In this document: in pieces, positions 1 to 6,636 of the stretch
Layout: every line of letters starts with the position of its first letter
Position numbering within the stretch: the stretch's first letter is position 1
Assembly (NCBI GenBank): GCA_015062715.1
Contig: SUUD01000100.1
Coordinates: 1-7,167, forward strand
From: Olsenella sp.
GTDB taxonomy: Bacteria; Actinomycetota; Coriobacteriia; Coriobacteriales; Atopobiaceae
Length of the DNA stretch: 7,167 nt
Direction: 5' to 3'
Made by a program: the position numbers and the translations under genes
Notes under the pieces: model-generated
What the model was told of the DNA's origin: nothing
The model's database searches: none
The model's input: only the letters and a program-made list of their open reading frames with translations

Positions 1-906
1 AACGCGCCCTCCCTGCTCTCGCTCTTCCTCGGCTCGGCCAAAACGTACATGCTCCTCTCGACCCCATTCGTCGTCCTGTTCTCTGGCGCGCTGTGCGTCT
101 CGAACGTGGCGCTCATCCGCCACGAGGGGCTCCGCCCGGTCAACCTCCTGGGAATCCTCCTCTCGTTTTGCCTGGTGGGCGGCATAGTCTTCCTGTGGGT
201 TGGCGACTACTACACGATGGGCAGCCAATTCGAGGTCATGCTCCACGACCTTGCCGTCAACCTCTTCGCCGCGGTCTACCTCTACGTGGAGTGCATGGTG
301 ATCGGCTCCATGGTGGCCAACGCCCTGGTGGCCCGCCACGACCCGCCCAAGGACCGCGACTACGTCATCGTCCTGGGCTGCGGCATTCGCGCCGACGGCA
401 CGCCCACGCCGCTTCTGGCCGGTCGCTGCGACCGCGCGCTCGAGTTCGACCGCGCCCAGCGCGCCGCGGGAGGCCCCGCGCTCACCTTCGTGACCTCGGG
501 CGGCAAGGGCTCCGACGAGGTGGTGAGCGAGAGCGAGTCCATGAGGCGCTACCTCGTCGAGCACGGCGTCGAGCCGGGGCGGATCGTCATGGAGGACCAG
601 TCCACCAACACGCGCGAGAACATGCGCTTCTCGAAGGAGAAGATCATGGAGCACGCCGCGCCCGACACGACCCCCAAGGTGGCCTTCTCCACCACCAACT
701 ACCACGTGTTCCGCAGCGGCCTCTTTGCCCGGCGCGTCAAGATGCGCGCGCAGGGCATGGGCGCGCGCACCAAGTGGTGGTTCTGGCCCAACGCGGCCGT
801 CCGCGAGTTCGTGGGCATCCTCACCGAGCACCGCGGCAAGCAGGCCGCGATCCTTGTCGCAATGGCGGCGGCGTACGCGGCCCTGACGGTCATGCTGTAC
901 CTGTAG
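1..906 (+). CDS. YdcF/DUF218-family membrane protein, 5' end outside window
   Basis: Integral membrane protein with a DUF218 (YdcF-like, SanA/ElyC-related) domain. The frame is open to base 1 and the first ATG (49) has no Shine-Dalgarno sequence, so the gene very probably starts upstream and this is a C-terminal fragment of 301 residues. Numbered from the ATG at 49, hydrophobic segments lie at about 3-22, 33-51 and 68-93. The DUF218 domain follows at about 104-250, and a last membrane helix sits at about 266-284. Family-type motifs are visible: VLGCGIR (108-114), SGGKGSDE (150-157), ED-x-STNTREN (182-191) and TTNYHVFR (215-222). Members of the family are linked to cell-envelope functions such as envelope integrity or peptidoglycan/lipid carrier metabolism, but the reaction is not settled, so no specific role is assigned. 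It is 61 bp upstream of the hydrolase gene on the same strand. Family assignment is confident; function is not. Confidence 0.88.
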   Translation, partial: NAPSLLSLFLGSAKTYMLLSTPFVVLFSGALCVSNVALIRHEGLRPVNLLGILLSFCLVGGIVFLWVGDYYTMGSQFEVMLHDLAVNLFAAVYLYVECMVIGSMVANALVARHDPPKDRDYVIVLGCGIRADGTPTPLLAGRCDRALEFDRAQRAAGGPALTFVTSGGKGSDEVVSESESMRRYLVEHGVEPGRIVMEDQSTNTRENMRFSKEKIMEHAAPDTTPKVAFSTTNYHVFRSGLFARRVKMRAQGMGARTKWWFWPNAAVREFVGILTEHRGKQAAILVAMAAAYAALTVMLYL

Positions 907-967
907 GGCGGAACGGGGGCGGGGCCACGGCCGGCCCACCCACCTGGTCAGGACGGGAGGTTCTCGC

Positions 968-1807
968 ATGGACGACAGGACGTTCCCAACGGGCAGCGGG
1001 ACGGTGCGCTACTGGGTCGACGCCTCTGCAGGCCAATGCGCGCCATGGCTCGTCTTCCTCCCCGGCCTCACGGCCGACCACACGCTCTTCGACGCCCAGA
1101 TGGACCACTTCGCCGGCCGGGCGAGCTGCCTTGTCTGGGACGCGCCCGCCCACGGCATGTCACGCCCCTACCCCCTCGACTTCACGATGGACGACTATGC
1201 CCGCATCCTGCACGGCATTCTGCAGGAGGAGGGCGCGGGGCGCCCGGTGCTGGTGGGCCAGTCGCTCGGCGGCTACGTCGCGCAGGCGTACCTCGACCTG
1301 TTCCCCGGGCAGGCGGCGGGCTTCGTCTCCATAGACTCGGCCCCGCTCAAGCGCCGGTACTACCCCACCTGGGAGGTCAAGGCGCTGCGCCACACCAAGG
1401 GCATGTACCAGGCCATCCCCTGGGCGCTGCTCAAGCCCTGGGGCGCCTGGGGAGCCGCCACCACCAAGCATGGCCGCGCCAACATGCGCTCGTTCATGGA
1501 CGGCTACGGCAAGCGCGAGTACGTCGAGCTGGTCGCCCACGGCTACCGGATGCTCGCCGATGCCATCGAGGCGGAGCGGGCCTACGACATCGACTGCCCG
1601 GCCCTTCTGCTCTGCGGCGAGCACGACCACGCGGGTGACGTCAAGCCGTTCAACCGCAAGTGGGCCGCTGGCGAGGGGCTGCCACTCGTGTGGGTGCCCG
1701 GCGCTGGCCACAACTCAAACGTCGACAACCCTGCGTTCGTGAACGAGCAGATCGAGCGCTTCGTCGAAGGGCTGGGCCGTGACGCGCGGTCCGGGCGTAT
1801 CATTTAG
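968..1807 (+). CDS. alpha/beta hydrolase
   Basis: Cytosolic alpha/beta-hydrolase-fold enzyme of 279 residues, a usual length for the family; no signal peptide or membrane segment is seen. The ATG at 968 follows a good ribosome site (GGGAGG, 7 bases before the start). An oxyanion-hole style segment FLPGLTADHT lies at 30-39 and an AHGMSRP turn at 61-67. The nucleophile elbow G-Q-S-L-G is at 97-101 (Ser99), a candidate acid is Asp220 in CGEHDHAG, and the catalytic histidine is His248 in PGAGHNSN. The triad is therefore complete. A lid-like insertion rich in Trp, Tyr and basic residues spans about 127-185. The substrate cannot be read from sequence: esterase, lactonase or a C-C bond hydrolase are all possible. 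The gene lies between the membrane protein and the lipoprotein with short gaps, so co-transcription is likely. Confidence 0.93.
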   Translation: MDDRTFPTGSGTVRYWVDASAGQCAPWLVFLPGLTADHTLFDAQMDHFAGRASCLVWDAPAHGMSRPYPLDFTMDDYARILHGILQEEGAGRPVLVGQSLGGYVAQAYLDLFPGQAAGFVSIDSAPLKRRYYPTWEVKALRHTKGMYQAIPWALLKPWGAWGAATTKHGRANMRSFMDGYGKREYVELVAHGYRMLADAIEAERAYDIDCPALLLCGEHDHAGDVKPFNRKWAAGEGLPLVWVPGAGHNSNVDNPAFVNEQIERFVEGLGRDARSGRII

Positions 1808-1829
1808 GAAAGGTTCAGCCTAGGAAAGG
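1805..1829 (+). repeat. 9-bp direct repeat TAGGAAAGG around the lipoprotein ribosome site
   Basis: TAGGAAAGG occurs at 1805-1813 and again at 1821-1829, a period of 16 bases. The first copy begins with the hydrolase stop codon. The second supplies the strong Shine-Dalgarno sequence AAAGGAG of the lipoprotein gene that starts at 1836. It could be a local duplication of a ribosome-binding sequence; no function is claimed. Confidence 0.6.
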
Positions 1830-1835
1830 AGCACC

Positions 1836-2246
1836 ATGAACAAGTCCCTCGTCGCCTGCGTCCTTGCCAGCACGCTCTGCGTCTTTGCGCTTGCCGGTTG
1901 CGGCGGTTCCGGCACAACCTTCTCGGACGTCTTTGGCAACACGACCGTCGAGCTCAACGGCCTCTCTGGGGAGGTCGAGGGCGACTTCGAGCTCACCTAC
2001 ACCGATGTCGCGATCGACGTGGAGCTCGAGCAGGGCACCGTCGACATCGAGATCGTCGACATCATCAGGACCTGGAACGACGAGGGCCCCGACGACATCA
2101 CGCCGCTCGACGTCATCTACGAGGCGCAGGGCGTGAAGGACGGCGACCACCTGACCTTCTCGGACGACGACGGCAACATCATGGTGCGCCTCACGAGCAG
2201 CGACGGCGCCACCGGCGTGCTCACGTTCACCGAGAACGAGGGCTAG
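1836..2246 (+). CDS. small, very acidic lipoprotein
   Basis: Predicted exported lipoprotein of 136 residues with no family recognised. The N-terminus has a lysine at position 3, a hydrophobic core at about 5-18 and a lipobox L-A-G-C with Cys22 as the lipidated residue, followed by a glycine-rich tether. The start is fixed by AAAGGAG placed 5 bases before the ATG. The mature part carries about 27 Asp/Glu against 3 Lys/Arg. It reads as alternating beta-type segments (for example VELNGLSGEVEGDFELTY and VDIEIVDIIRTW), suggesting a small all-beta domain. It sits 28 bp after the hydrolase gene and probably shares its transcript. At its 3' end the stop codon overlaps that of the convergent GIY-YIG gene. 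A ligand- or cation-binding surface role would be speculation. Confidence 0.85.
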   Translation: MNKSLVACVLASTLCVFALAGCGGSGTTFSDVFGNTTVELNGLSGEVEGDFELTYTDVAIDVELEQGTVDIEIVDIIRTWNDEGPDDITPLDVIYEAQGVKDGDHLTFSDDDGNIMVRLTSSDGATGVLTFTENEG

Positions 2247-3169
2247 TACGTGATACGGGCGCTTAGGTAAGGCGAAAAGTCGGTCCCGCTGCGGCGATCG
2301 ACCAAGGTCGCACGATCGAGAACCAGGTCTATGAGCTCGGGCTTGTCCGCACGTGGCACAAGCCCGGGTTCCTTTTCGCGGCGCATCGCAAGCGCCCCAG
2401 CAGGCACGTGCAGCACCATGAGCGCGCAGTCCTGGTTGTCATTAAGGACGATGTCCCAGTCGCCCGATAGCTTGGTCGTGCGCGGGTTGATCCAGAAATC
2501 GGTACCGTTGCCCTGCAGGACAGAGTAGCTGGCATTCTTTCCCACGGGGATGCCGCTGTCTCGCAGATACTGGATGGCCTCGCCCTTGACGCGCTTGCCC
2601 AGGGTAAGGCGCGTCCGCACGTCCATCACGTCGATGTTGGGGACCCCACGACCCCGCGTCCTCTCGTCGGAGAAGACCGTGATGCCGATGAGCTGCATGA
2701 GGAAGAGCGCCTCGTCAAGGTACTGGCTCAGGTACACCTCGCGGAACTTGCTGACCTTCTCGGGATTCCCCTTGTTCTTGTTGTCGCAGTCGAGACGCCC
2801 CTTCTCGACGGCCTTGGCAATGAGGCGGCTCTCGAGATAGTCGATGTCGGCATGGTTGAGGCTGTCGTCCTTCGTGGTGAGGATGACGGCACTCTCCCAC
2901 CAGTCCTTGCCAATGATGTGCTGGTTGAGGCGACGCGCAAGGTCGGACGACTGGCCCACATACACCCTGTCCTGAGAAAGGAGCAGGTAGACACCGTACT
3001 TGTTGCAGGCATCGGTGTCCAGGAGCTCCTGAACGGAATCGCGCGGCGCCGAGAAGAGCTCCCCGGCATTCCAGCTGGTGTCCTCGATGCTGATGACGCC
3101 CTGCAGATTGCCGTCATACAGCAGGAGGTTGATCGTCTTTGCCTGCGGGTTCATGTGGTACGGCCCCAT
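2243..3169 (-). CDS. GIY-YIG nuclease family protein
   Basis: Probable DNA endonuclease of 308 residues. The N-terminal stretch (about 10-50, containing KTINLLLYDG) resembles the leader segment of GIY-YIG proteins in restriction-like settings. The nuclease core follows at about 57-150. The GIY strand is YGVYLLL (58-64), the YIG strand is VYVGQ (69-73), and catalytic-type arginines are at 79-80. The metal-binding glutamate is probably Glu113 in YLESRL, and a conserved-type Asn lies near 132-136. Residues about 170-308 form a C-terminal region I cannot assign; it contains SYSVLQGNGTDFWINP (214-229) and may bind DNA or a partner. The start is uncertain: ATG at 3169 has only a weak GGGAAGAG site, and ATG at 3154 (residue 6) would match the family N-terminus equally well. 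It follows the 84-residue gene by 69 bp on the same strand and may be co-transcribed with it. Confidence 0.88.
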   Translation of the reverse strand: MGPYHMNPQAKTINLLLYDGNLQGVISIEDTSWNAGELFSAPRDSVQELLDTDACNKYGVYLLLSQDRVYVGQSSDLARRLNQHIIGKDWWESAVILTTKDDSLNHADIDYLESRLIAKAVEKGRLDCDNKNKGNPEKVSKFREVYLSQYLDEALFLMQLIGITVFSDERTRGRGVPNIDVMDVRTRLTLGKRVKGEAIQYLRDSGIPVGKNASYSVLQGNGTDFWINPRTTKLSGDWDIVLNDNQDCALMVLHVPAGALAMRREKEPGLVPRADKPELIDLVLDRATLVDRRSGTDFSPYLSARITY

Positions 3170-3177
3170 CTCTTCCC

Positions 3178-3196
3178 GGCCCCGCGCTCGCGGGCC
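3178..3196 (-). other. GC-rich hairpin just upstream of the GIY-YIG start
   Basis: The inverted repeat CCCGC-GCTC-GCGGG at 3181-3194 can extend to the flanking GG/CC with one bulged base. Read on the minus strand it ends 8 bases before the ATG at 3169 and abuts the weak ribosome site. It is not followed by a T-run on either strand, so a simple terminator is unlikely. It could restrict ribosome access or reflect only high GC content. Confidence 0.4.
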
Positions 3197-3238
3197 GCCG
3201 ATTTGACAGGGCTATGATCTCACTGAAGAAGCACTAGA

Positions 3239-3493
3239 TCAAACAGGTGCAGGTCCCGTCTTGGTCGCGACCTGCGACAACGCGACCGCCAGAAGACGGA
3301 CAGCATCACGTTCGCCAAGCTGTTCGACTTTCCTGCCTGTCTTGAGGACGCTGTCAAAGAACTCGCCCGACTCATGGTCGTAGACGATGACGGCCCGGTA
3401 TCCGGGATCGTCACGGTCCACCAGCGTCAGGTTGAGCATTCCTCCCTCGCCGGTATCGGCCAGGCGCACCAACGCGAAGTTGTCCCAGTCCAT
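3239..3493 (-). CDS. 84-residue protein of unknown family
   Basis: Small soluble protein, family not recognised. The chosen start is the ATG at 3493 because it is preceded by a strong purine-rich ribosome site (GGAGAGGGGAG). The frame continues upstream, and ATG at 3574 would give a 111-residue protein, but with a poor ribosome site. No signal peptide, membrane helix or cysteine is seen. The sequence looks like two short beta strands (MLNLTLVDRDD and YRAVIVYDHESGEFF) followed by an amphipathic helix (about 58-76, GERDAVRLLAVALSQ). Third codon positions are G/C-rich over most of its length, weakening toward the end, which supports real coding. It is upstream of the GIY-YIG gene on the same strand and divergent from the PLD-helicase gene. 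A regulator, immunity factor or accessory subunit is conceivable but nothing in the sequence proves it. Confidence 0.6.
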   Translation of the reverse strand: MDWDNFALVRLADTGEGGMLNLTLVDRDDPGYRAVIVYDHESGEFFDSVLKTGRKVEQLGERDAVRLLAVALSQVATKTGPAPV

Positions 3494-3496
3494 GCG

Positions 3497-3507
3497 CTCC
3501 CCTCTCC
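3497..3507 (-). promoter_or_regulatory. ribosome-binding site deciding the small-gene start
   Basis: On the minus strand GGAGAGGGGAG ends 3 bases before the ATG at 3493; its GGAG and GAGGGG cores give normal spacing. This is the reason for choosing the 84-residue start over the upstream ATG at 3574. Confidence 0.6.
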
Positions 3508-3613
3508 ACCACTCCAGTCTTGACCAGACGTTTGCCGTGCCAGCACCTGACGGTCCGATCCGATCAAAGAACATGAGCTCGATTCTGTCTGCCCGTTGGG
3601 CTAACCTGGTCCC

Positions 3614-3620
3614 AAGGAGG
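3614..3620 (+). promoter_or_regulatory. ribosome-binding site of the PLD-helicase gene
   Basis: AAGGAGG, a near-perfect Shine-Dalgarno sequence, ends 4 bases before the ATG at 3625 and fixes that start. Its two leading A bases also form the right edge of the TTGGG/CCCAA dyad, so folding of that dyad could affect translation. Confidence 0.8.
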
Positions 3621-3624
3621 ATCC

Positions 3625-6600
3625 ATGGGCGAGGCACAACGGCTCACATACGAGAACACCGACGGGAGCGTCTGGTCTCTCGACTTCTCCGTCGAGGGTC
3701 CGGCCGACTACCGCGAGACGGGCCAGCTTGTCACGTCTATCTCGTCTGGTCTGGTCAGCCGTACCATCGACGCGCGCGAGGACCTCAAGCCCACGATCGT
3801 CTACAACGACCACACCACGGGCCAGTCGGTCCTCTCGCGCATCGAGGACGAGCTGCGCTCCCTCCAGACGGGCGACGAGTTTCGCTTCGCCGTCGCCTTC
3901 ATCAACAAGAGCGGCCTCAACCTGTTGCTCATGCTCTTTGACGAGCTGCGCGAACGCGGAGTGAGGGGCAAGATCCTCACCGGCACCTACCTGGCCTTCA
4001 ATGACCCTCAGGCCTTCCAGACGCTGCTCGACTACTCGGACATGATCGAGACGCGCGTCTTTGACGAGACCGAGCACAACGGCCTGCACACCAAGGGCTA
4101 CTACTTCCGCCGCGGCAACTTCGTGAACATCCTGGTGGGTAGCTCAAACCTCACGGCCTCGGCCCTCAAGGGCAACCTCGAGTGGAACCTGGCGGTATCC
4201 TCCACCACAGAGGGGAGCCTGGTCGACCGCTTCGAGGAGGCCTTCGACCTCGCATGGAACAGCCCGACCTGCAAGCCGCTCACACCCGCCTTCTGCGAGA
4301 GCTACGCACGGTTCCGCAACGAGATTCGCGCCCAAGGGGTCGTCCCCCTCGCCGCGGTCAAGACCGGTCCCATCGAGCCCAACGCCATGCAGGCCGAGGC
4401 GCTCGGCAACCTGGCGCTGTGCCGTGAGGAAGGCAAGCCACGAGCACTCGTCATCTCCGCCACAGGCACGGGAAAGACCTACCTGGCGGCCCTTGACGTC
4501 AAGCAGGCCGCCCCTGAGCGCGTCTTGTTCGTCGTACACCGTGAGAGAATCGCCGTCGCCGCCCGCAACAGCTTCGAGCGCGTGCTTGGCGACCGCTACA
4601 CCTACGGCCTCTACGGAGGCGGCCACCGAGACCGCGACGCCACCTGCCTCTTCTCGACCGTCCAGACGCTCTCCCGCCCCGAGAACCTCGCGCAGTTCGA
4701 GCCCGACGAGTTCGACTATGTCATCTTCGACGAGGTCCATCGCGCGGGCGCCCCAGGATACCAGCGTCTCTTCGCGCACTTCGAGCCTACGTTCCTCCTC
4801 GGCATGAGCGCCACCCCCGAGCGCAGCGACAGCTTCGACATCTTCGAGATGTTCGACCACGTCGTCGCCTACGAGATCCGCCTGCAGGGGGCGCTCGAGA
4901 ACCACCTCATAACGCCTTTCCAGTACTTTGGCGTCTCAACCCTCGACGGGACCGACTCCGATGCCCGCACCAGCAAGGACTACCAGCTCGAGGCCGAGGA
5001 GATCGCACGCCAGTCGCGCAAGTACGGCTACTCCGGACCACGCCTCAAGGGCCTCATCTTCTGCTCGCGGCTCCAGGAGTGCGAGGAGGTGTCAGCCGCC
5101 CTCAATGAGCTTGGATACCGAACGGTCGCCCTCACGGGAGGAACGAGCGATGCGGACCGCGAGGAGGCGATGGCCAGGCTCGAGCAGAACGAGCCAGACG
5201 ACGCCCTCGACTTCATCCTCACGGTCGACATCTTCAACGAGGGCATCGACATCCCCACCGTCAACCAGGTGATCATGGTCCGCCCCACCGAGTCGGCCAT
5301 CGTCTTCGTGCAGCAGCTCGGCCGCGGCCTGCGCACCTGCGCGGAGAAGGAGTACGTGACGATCATCGACTTCGTCAGCAACTACTCCAAGAACTACAAC
5401 ATCCCCATCGCGCTCAATGGCAACCGCACCCTGCAAAAGGAGGAGCTCAGGCACCTCGTCGCCGCCGACGGCTCCCACATCCCCGGCAACACGACCATCC
5501 AATTCGACCGCATTGCCCGCCAGCGCGTGCTCAAGAGCATCAACGAGACCAACTTCAGCAAGGCGGCGTTCTTCAGGGGCGCCTACGTGCAGCTCAAGCG
5601 GCGCCTTGGCCGCATTCCCACCCTCGAGGAGTTTCGCGAGTGGGGCGAGGCGAGCCCCTATCTCATCCTCAACTCCAAGAGCAGCTTTGGTAGCTACCAC
5701 GAGTTCCTCGCCAAGCACGAGGGCGAGTACCAGGTGGAGTTCTCCGACGCCCAGCGCACGATGCTCAAGTTCGTCTGCGGGGAGATCGCGGATGGCAAGC
5801 GGCCGAGCGACCTCATTGCCGTGCGTGCGCTCATGGAAGGCCCCACGAACGTCATCGCCATTGCCGAGCGCATTGCTACATGGGACAAGCTCGCGGGCAT
5901 CGCGGACCATAACCTCGACCTATTCGACGAGGCATTCTCCGCCGTCAACCTGCTTTGCCTGGACTTCCTTGTCTCGACCGCCCGCAACAAGAACATCCCC
6001 CTCTGCACGGCGGCCGACAACAACGGCGACGTCACTCCCAGCGCCGCGTTTGCCGAAGCCTGCAAGGACGAGGAGTTCAGCCGGCAGCTGAACGAGGTCA
6101 TCGACTACGGCCTTCGGACCTGCGAGCTCGAGTACGGGTCGCCCTTTGGCAAGAGCCGCCTCAACATCAACGCACGCTACTCCCGCAAGGACGCGAGCCG
6201 CCTCCTCAACTGGAAGAAGAACGAGGAGGGCACCATCAACGGATACATCTTCCGTGATAACGACTGGGTCATCTTCGTCACGCATGACAAGTCCGCCGAC
6301 ATTGCGGAGTCCACGAAATACGGCGACCACTTTGTCACGCGCGATCGCTTTGTCTGGTACTCGCAGAGCAACCGCAGCCTCAGGAGCAAGGACTACGAGA
6401 AGCTCTCGTCTTTTGACCCTGCCTCGCAGCTGATCCACCTCTTCGTCAAGAAGGGTGACTCCGAGGGAACCGAGCACTACTACCTGGGCACGGTTCGCCC
6501 GCAGGTTGCCCAGATCACCGAGGAGCGCCAGCCCGACGGCAAGGGTGGGACCTCTCCCATCCTACGTGTCCCCTTCATCCTCGACCGCGAGGTCAGCATG

Positions 6601-6627
6601 GAGACGTACCACTACCTGCGCGGGTAG
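3625..6627 (+). CDS. PLD-like nuclease / SF2 helicase / DUF3427 protein
   Basis: Large multidomain DNA-processing protein of 1000 residues, the usual size for DUF3427-type helicases. Residues about 50-215 form a phospholipase D-like nuclease domain with one H-x-K motif (His155, Lys157) and GSSNLTASAL (172-181); such single-motif domains normally act as dimers. The helicase core spans about 250-600. It shows Walker A ATGTGKT (279-285), Walker B DEVH (369-372), SAT (395-397), LIFCSR (477-482), motif V-like DIFNEGIDIP (535-544) and motif VI QQLGRGLR (563-570). Residues about 600-835 are helical and unassigned. The C-terminal part (about 840-995) has the DUF3427 signature, including Y899-G-D, W911-x-SQ (913-914) and a late YYLG (952-955). 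All ATPase motifs are intact and there is no frameshift. This architecture is typical of restriction or defence islands and recalls NgoAVII-like PLD nuclease plus helicase systems, here in one chain. It is divergent from the GIY-YIG pair and ends 9 bp before the next, convergent gene. Confidence 0.95.
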   Translation: MGEAQRLTYENTDGSVWSLDFSVEGPADYRETGQLVTSISSGLVSRTIDAREDLKPTIVYNDHTTGQSVLSRIEDELRSLQTGDEFRFAVAFINKSGLNLLLMLFDELRERGVRGKILTGTYLAFNDPQAFQTLLDYSDMIETRVFDETEHNGLHTKGYYFRRGNFVNILVGSSNLTASALKGNLEWNLAVSSTTEGSLVDRFEEAFDLAWNSPTCKPLTPAFCESYARFRNEIRAQGVVPLAAVKTGPIEPNAMQAEALGNLALCREEGKPRALVISATGTGKTYLAALDVKQAAPERVLFVVHRERIAVAARNSFERVLGDRYTYGLYGGGHRDRDATCLFSTVQTLSRPENLAQFEPDEFDYVIFDEVHRAGAPGYQRLFAHFEPTFLLGMSATPERSDSFDIFEMFDHVVAYEIRLQGALENHLITPFQYFGVSTLDGTDSDARTSKDYQLEAEEIARQSRKYGYSGPRLKGLIFCSRLQECEEVSAALNELGYRTVALTGGTSDADREEAMARLEQNEPDDALDFILTVDIFNEGIDIPTVNQVIMVRPTESAIVFVQQLGRGLRTCAEKEYVTIIDFVSNYSKNYNIPIALNGNRTLQKEELRHLVAADGSHIPGNTTIQFDRIARQRVLKSINETNFSKAAFFRGAYVQLKRRLGRIPTLEEFREWGEASPYLILNSKSSFGSYHEFLAKHEGEYQVEFSDAQRTMLKFVCGEIADGKRPSDLIAVRALMEGPTNVIAIAERIATWDKLAGIADHNLDLFDEAFSAVNLLCLDFLVSTARNKNIPLCTAADNNGDVTPSAAFAEACKDEEFSRQLNEVIDYGLRTCELEYGSPFGKSRLNINARYSRKDASRLLNWKKNEEGTINGYIFRDNDWVIFVTHDKSADIAESTKYGDHFVTRDRFVWYSQSNRSLRSKDYEKLSSFDPASQLIHLFVKKGDSEGTEHYYLGTVRPQVAQITEERQPDGKGGTSPILRVPFILDREVSMETYHYLRG

Positions 6628-6636
6628 CCCCCGCCC

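Larger units (their letters stand above)
3494..3624. promoter_or_regulatory. divergent control region between the small gene and the helicase gene
   Basis: This 131-bp stretch separates the two divergent start codons, so promoters for both directions should lie here if the ATG at 3493 is right. On the plus strand TTGACC (3520-3525) resembles a -35 box, but no good -10 box follows at 17 bases. TAACCT (3602-3607) is a weak -10-like hexamer. An imperfect dyad TTGGG-N10-CCCAA at 3596-3615 sits next to the helicase ribosome site and could be an operator or leader stem. Promoter positions are not resolved. Confidence 0.45.

Noticed and set aside
922..937. GGGCC-N6-GGCCC inverted repeat between the membrane protein and hydrolase genes as a terminator
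   Set aside because: Stem is only 5 bp, no T-run follows, and the region is simply GC-rich; the 61-bp gap and same strand favour read-through.
93..1334. Long open frame (413 codons) overlapping the YdcF-like and hydrolase genes
   Set aside because: Its product is Arg/Pro/Gly/His-rich low-complexity, it spans two well-supported genes and a gap, and it is the usual out-of-frame shadow in GC-rich DNA.
3203..3218. TTGACA followed by TATGAT as a plus-strand promoter
   Set aside because: The hexamers are only 4 bases apart instead of about 17, and the transcript would run antisense into the small gene.
3494..3637. N-terminal extension of the small minus-strand protein up to 3637
   Set aside because: It would overlap the helicase start codon and ribosome site on the other strand, and lacks the strong ribosome site found before the ATG at 3493. 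The ATG at 3574 remains a lesser alternative.
4144..5910. Two long antisense open frames (253 and 272 codons) inside the helicase gene
   Set aside because: Both lie opposite conserved helicase motifs, have Val/Gly/Leu/Asp-rich composition without motifs, and mirror the third-position GC bias of the plus-strand gene.
6628..6636. Terminator between the helicase gene and the CCG-type gene
   Set aside because: Only 9 bases (all C/G) separate the stops, with no room for a hairpin and no T-run.
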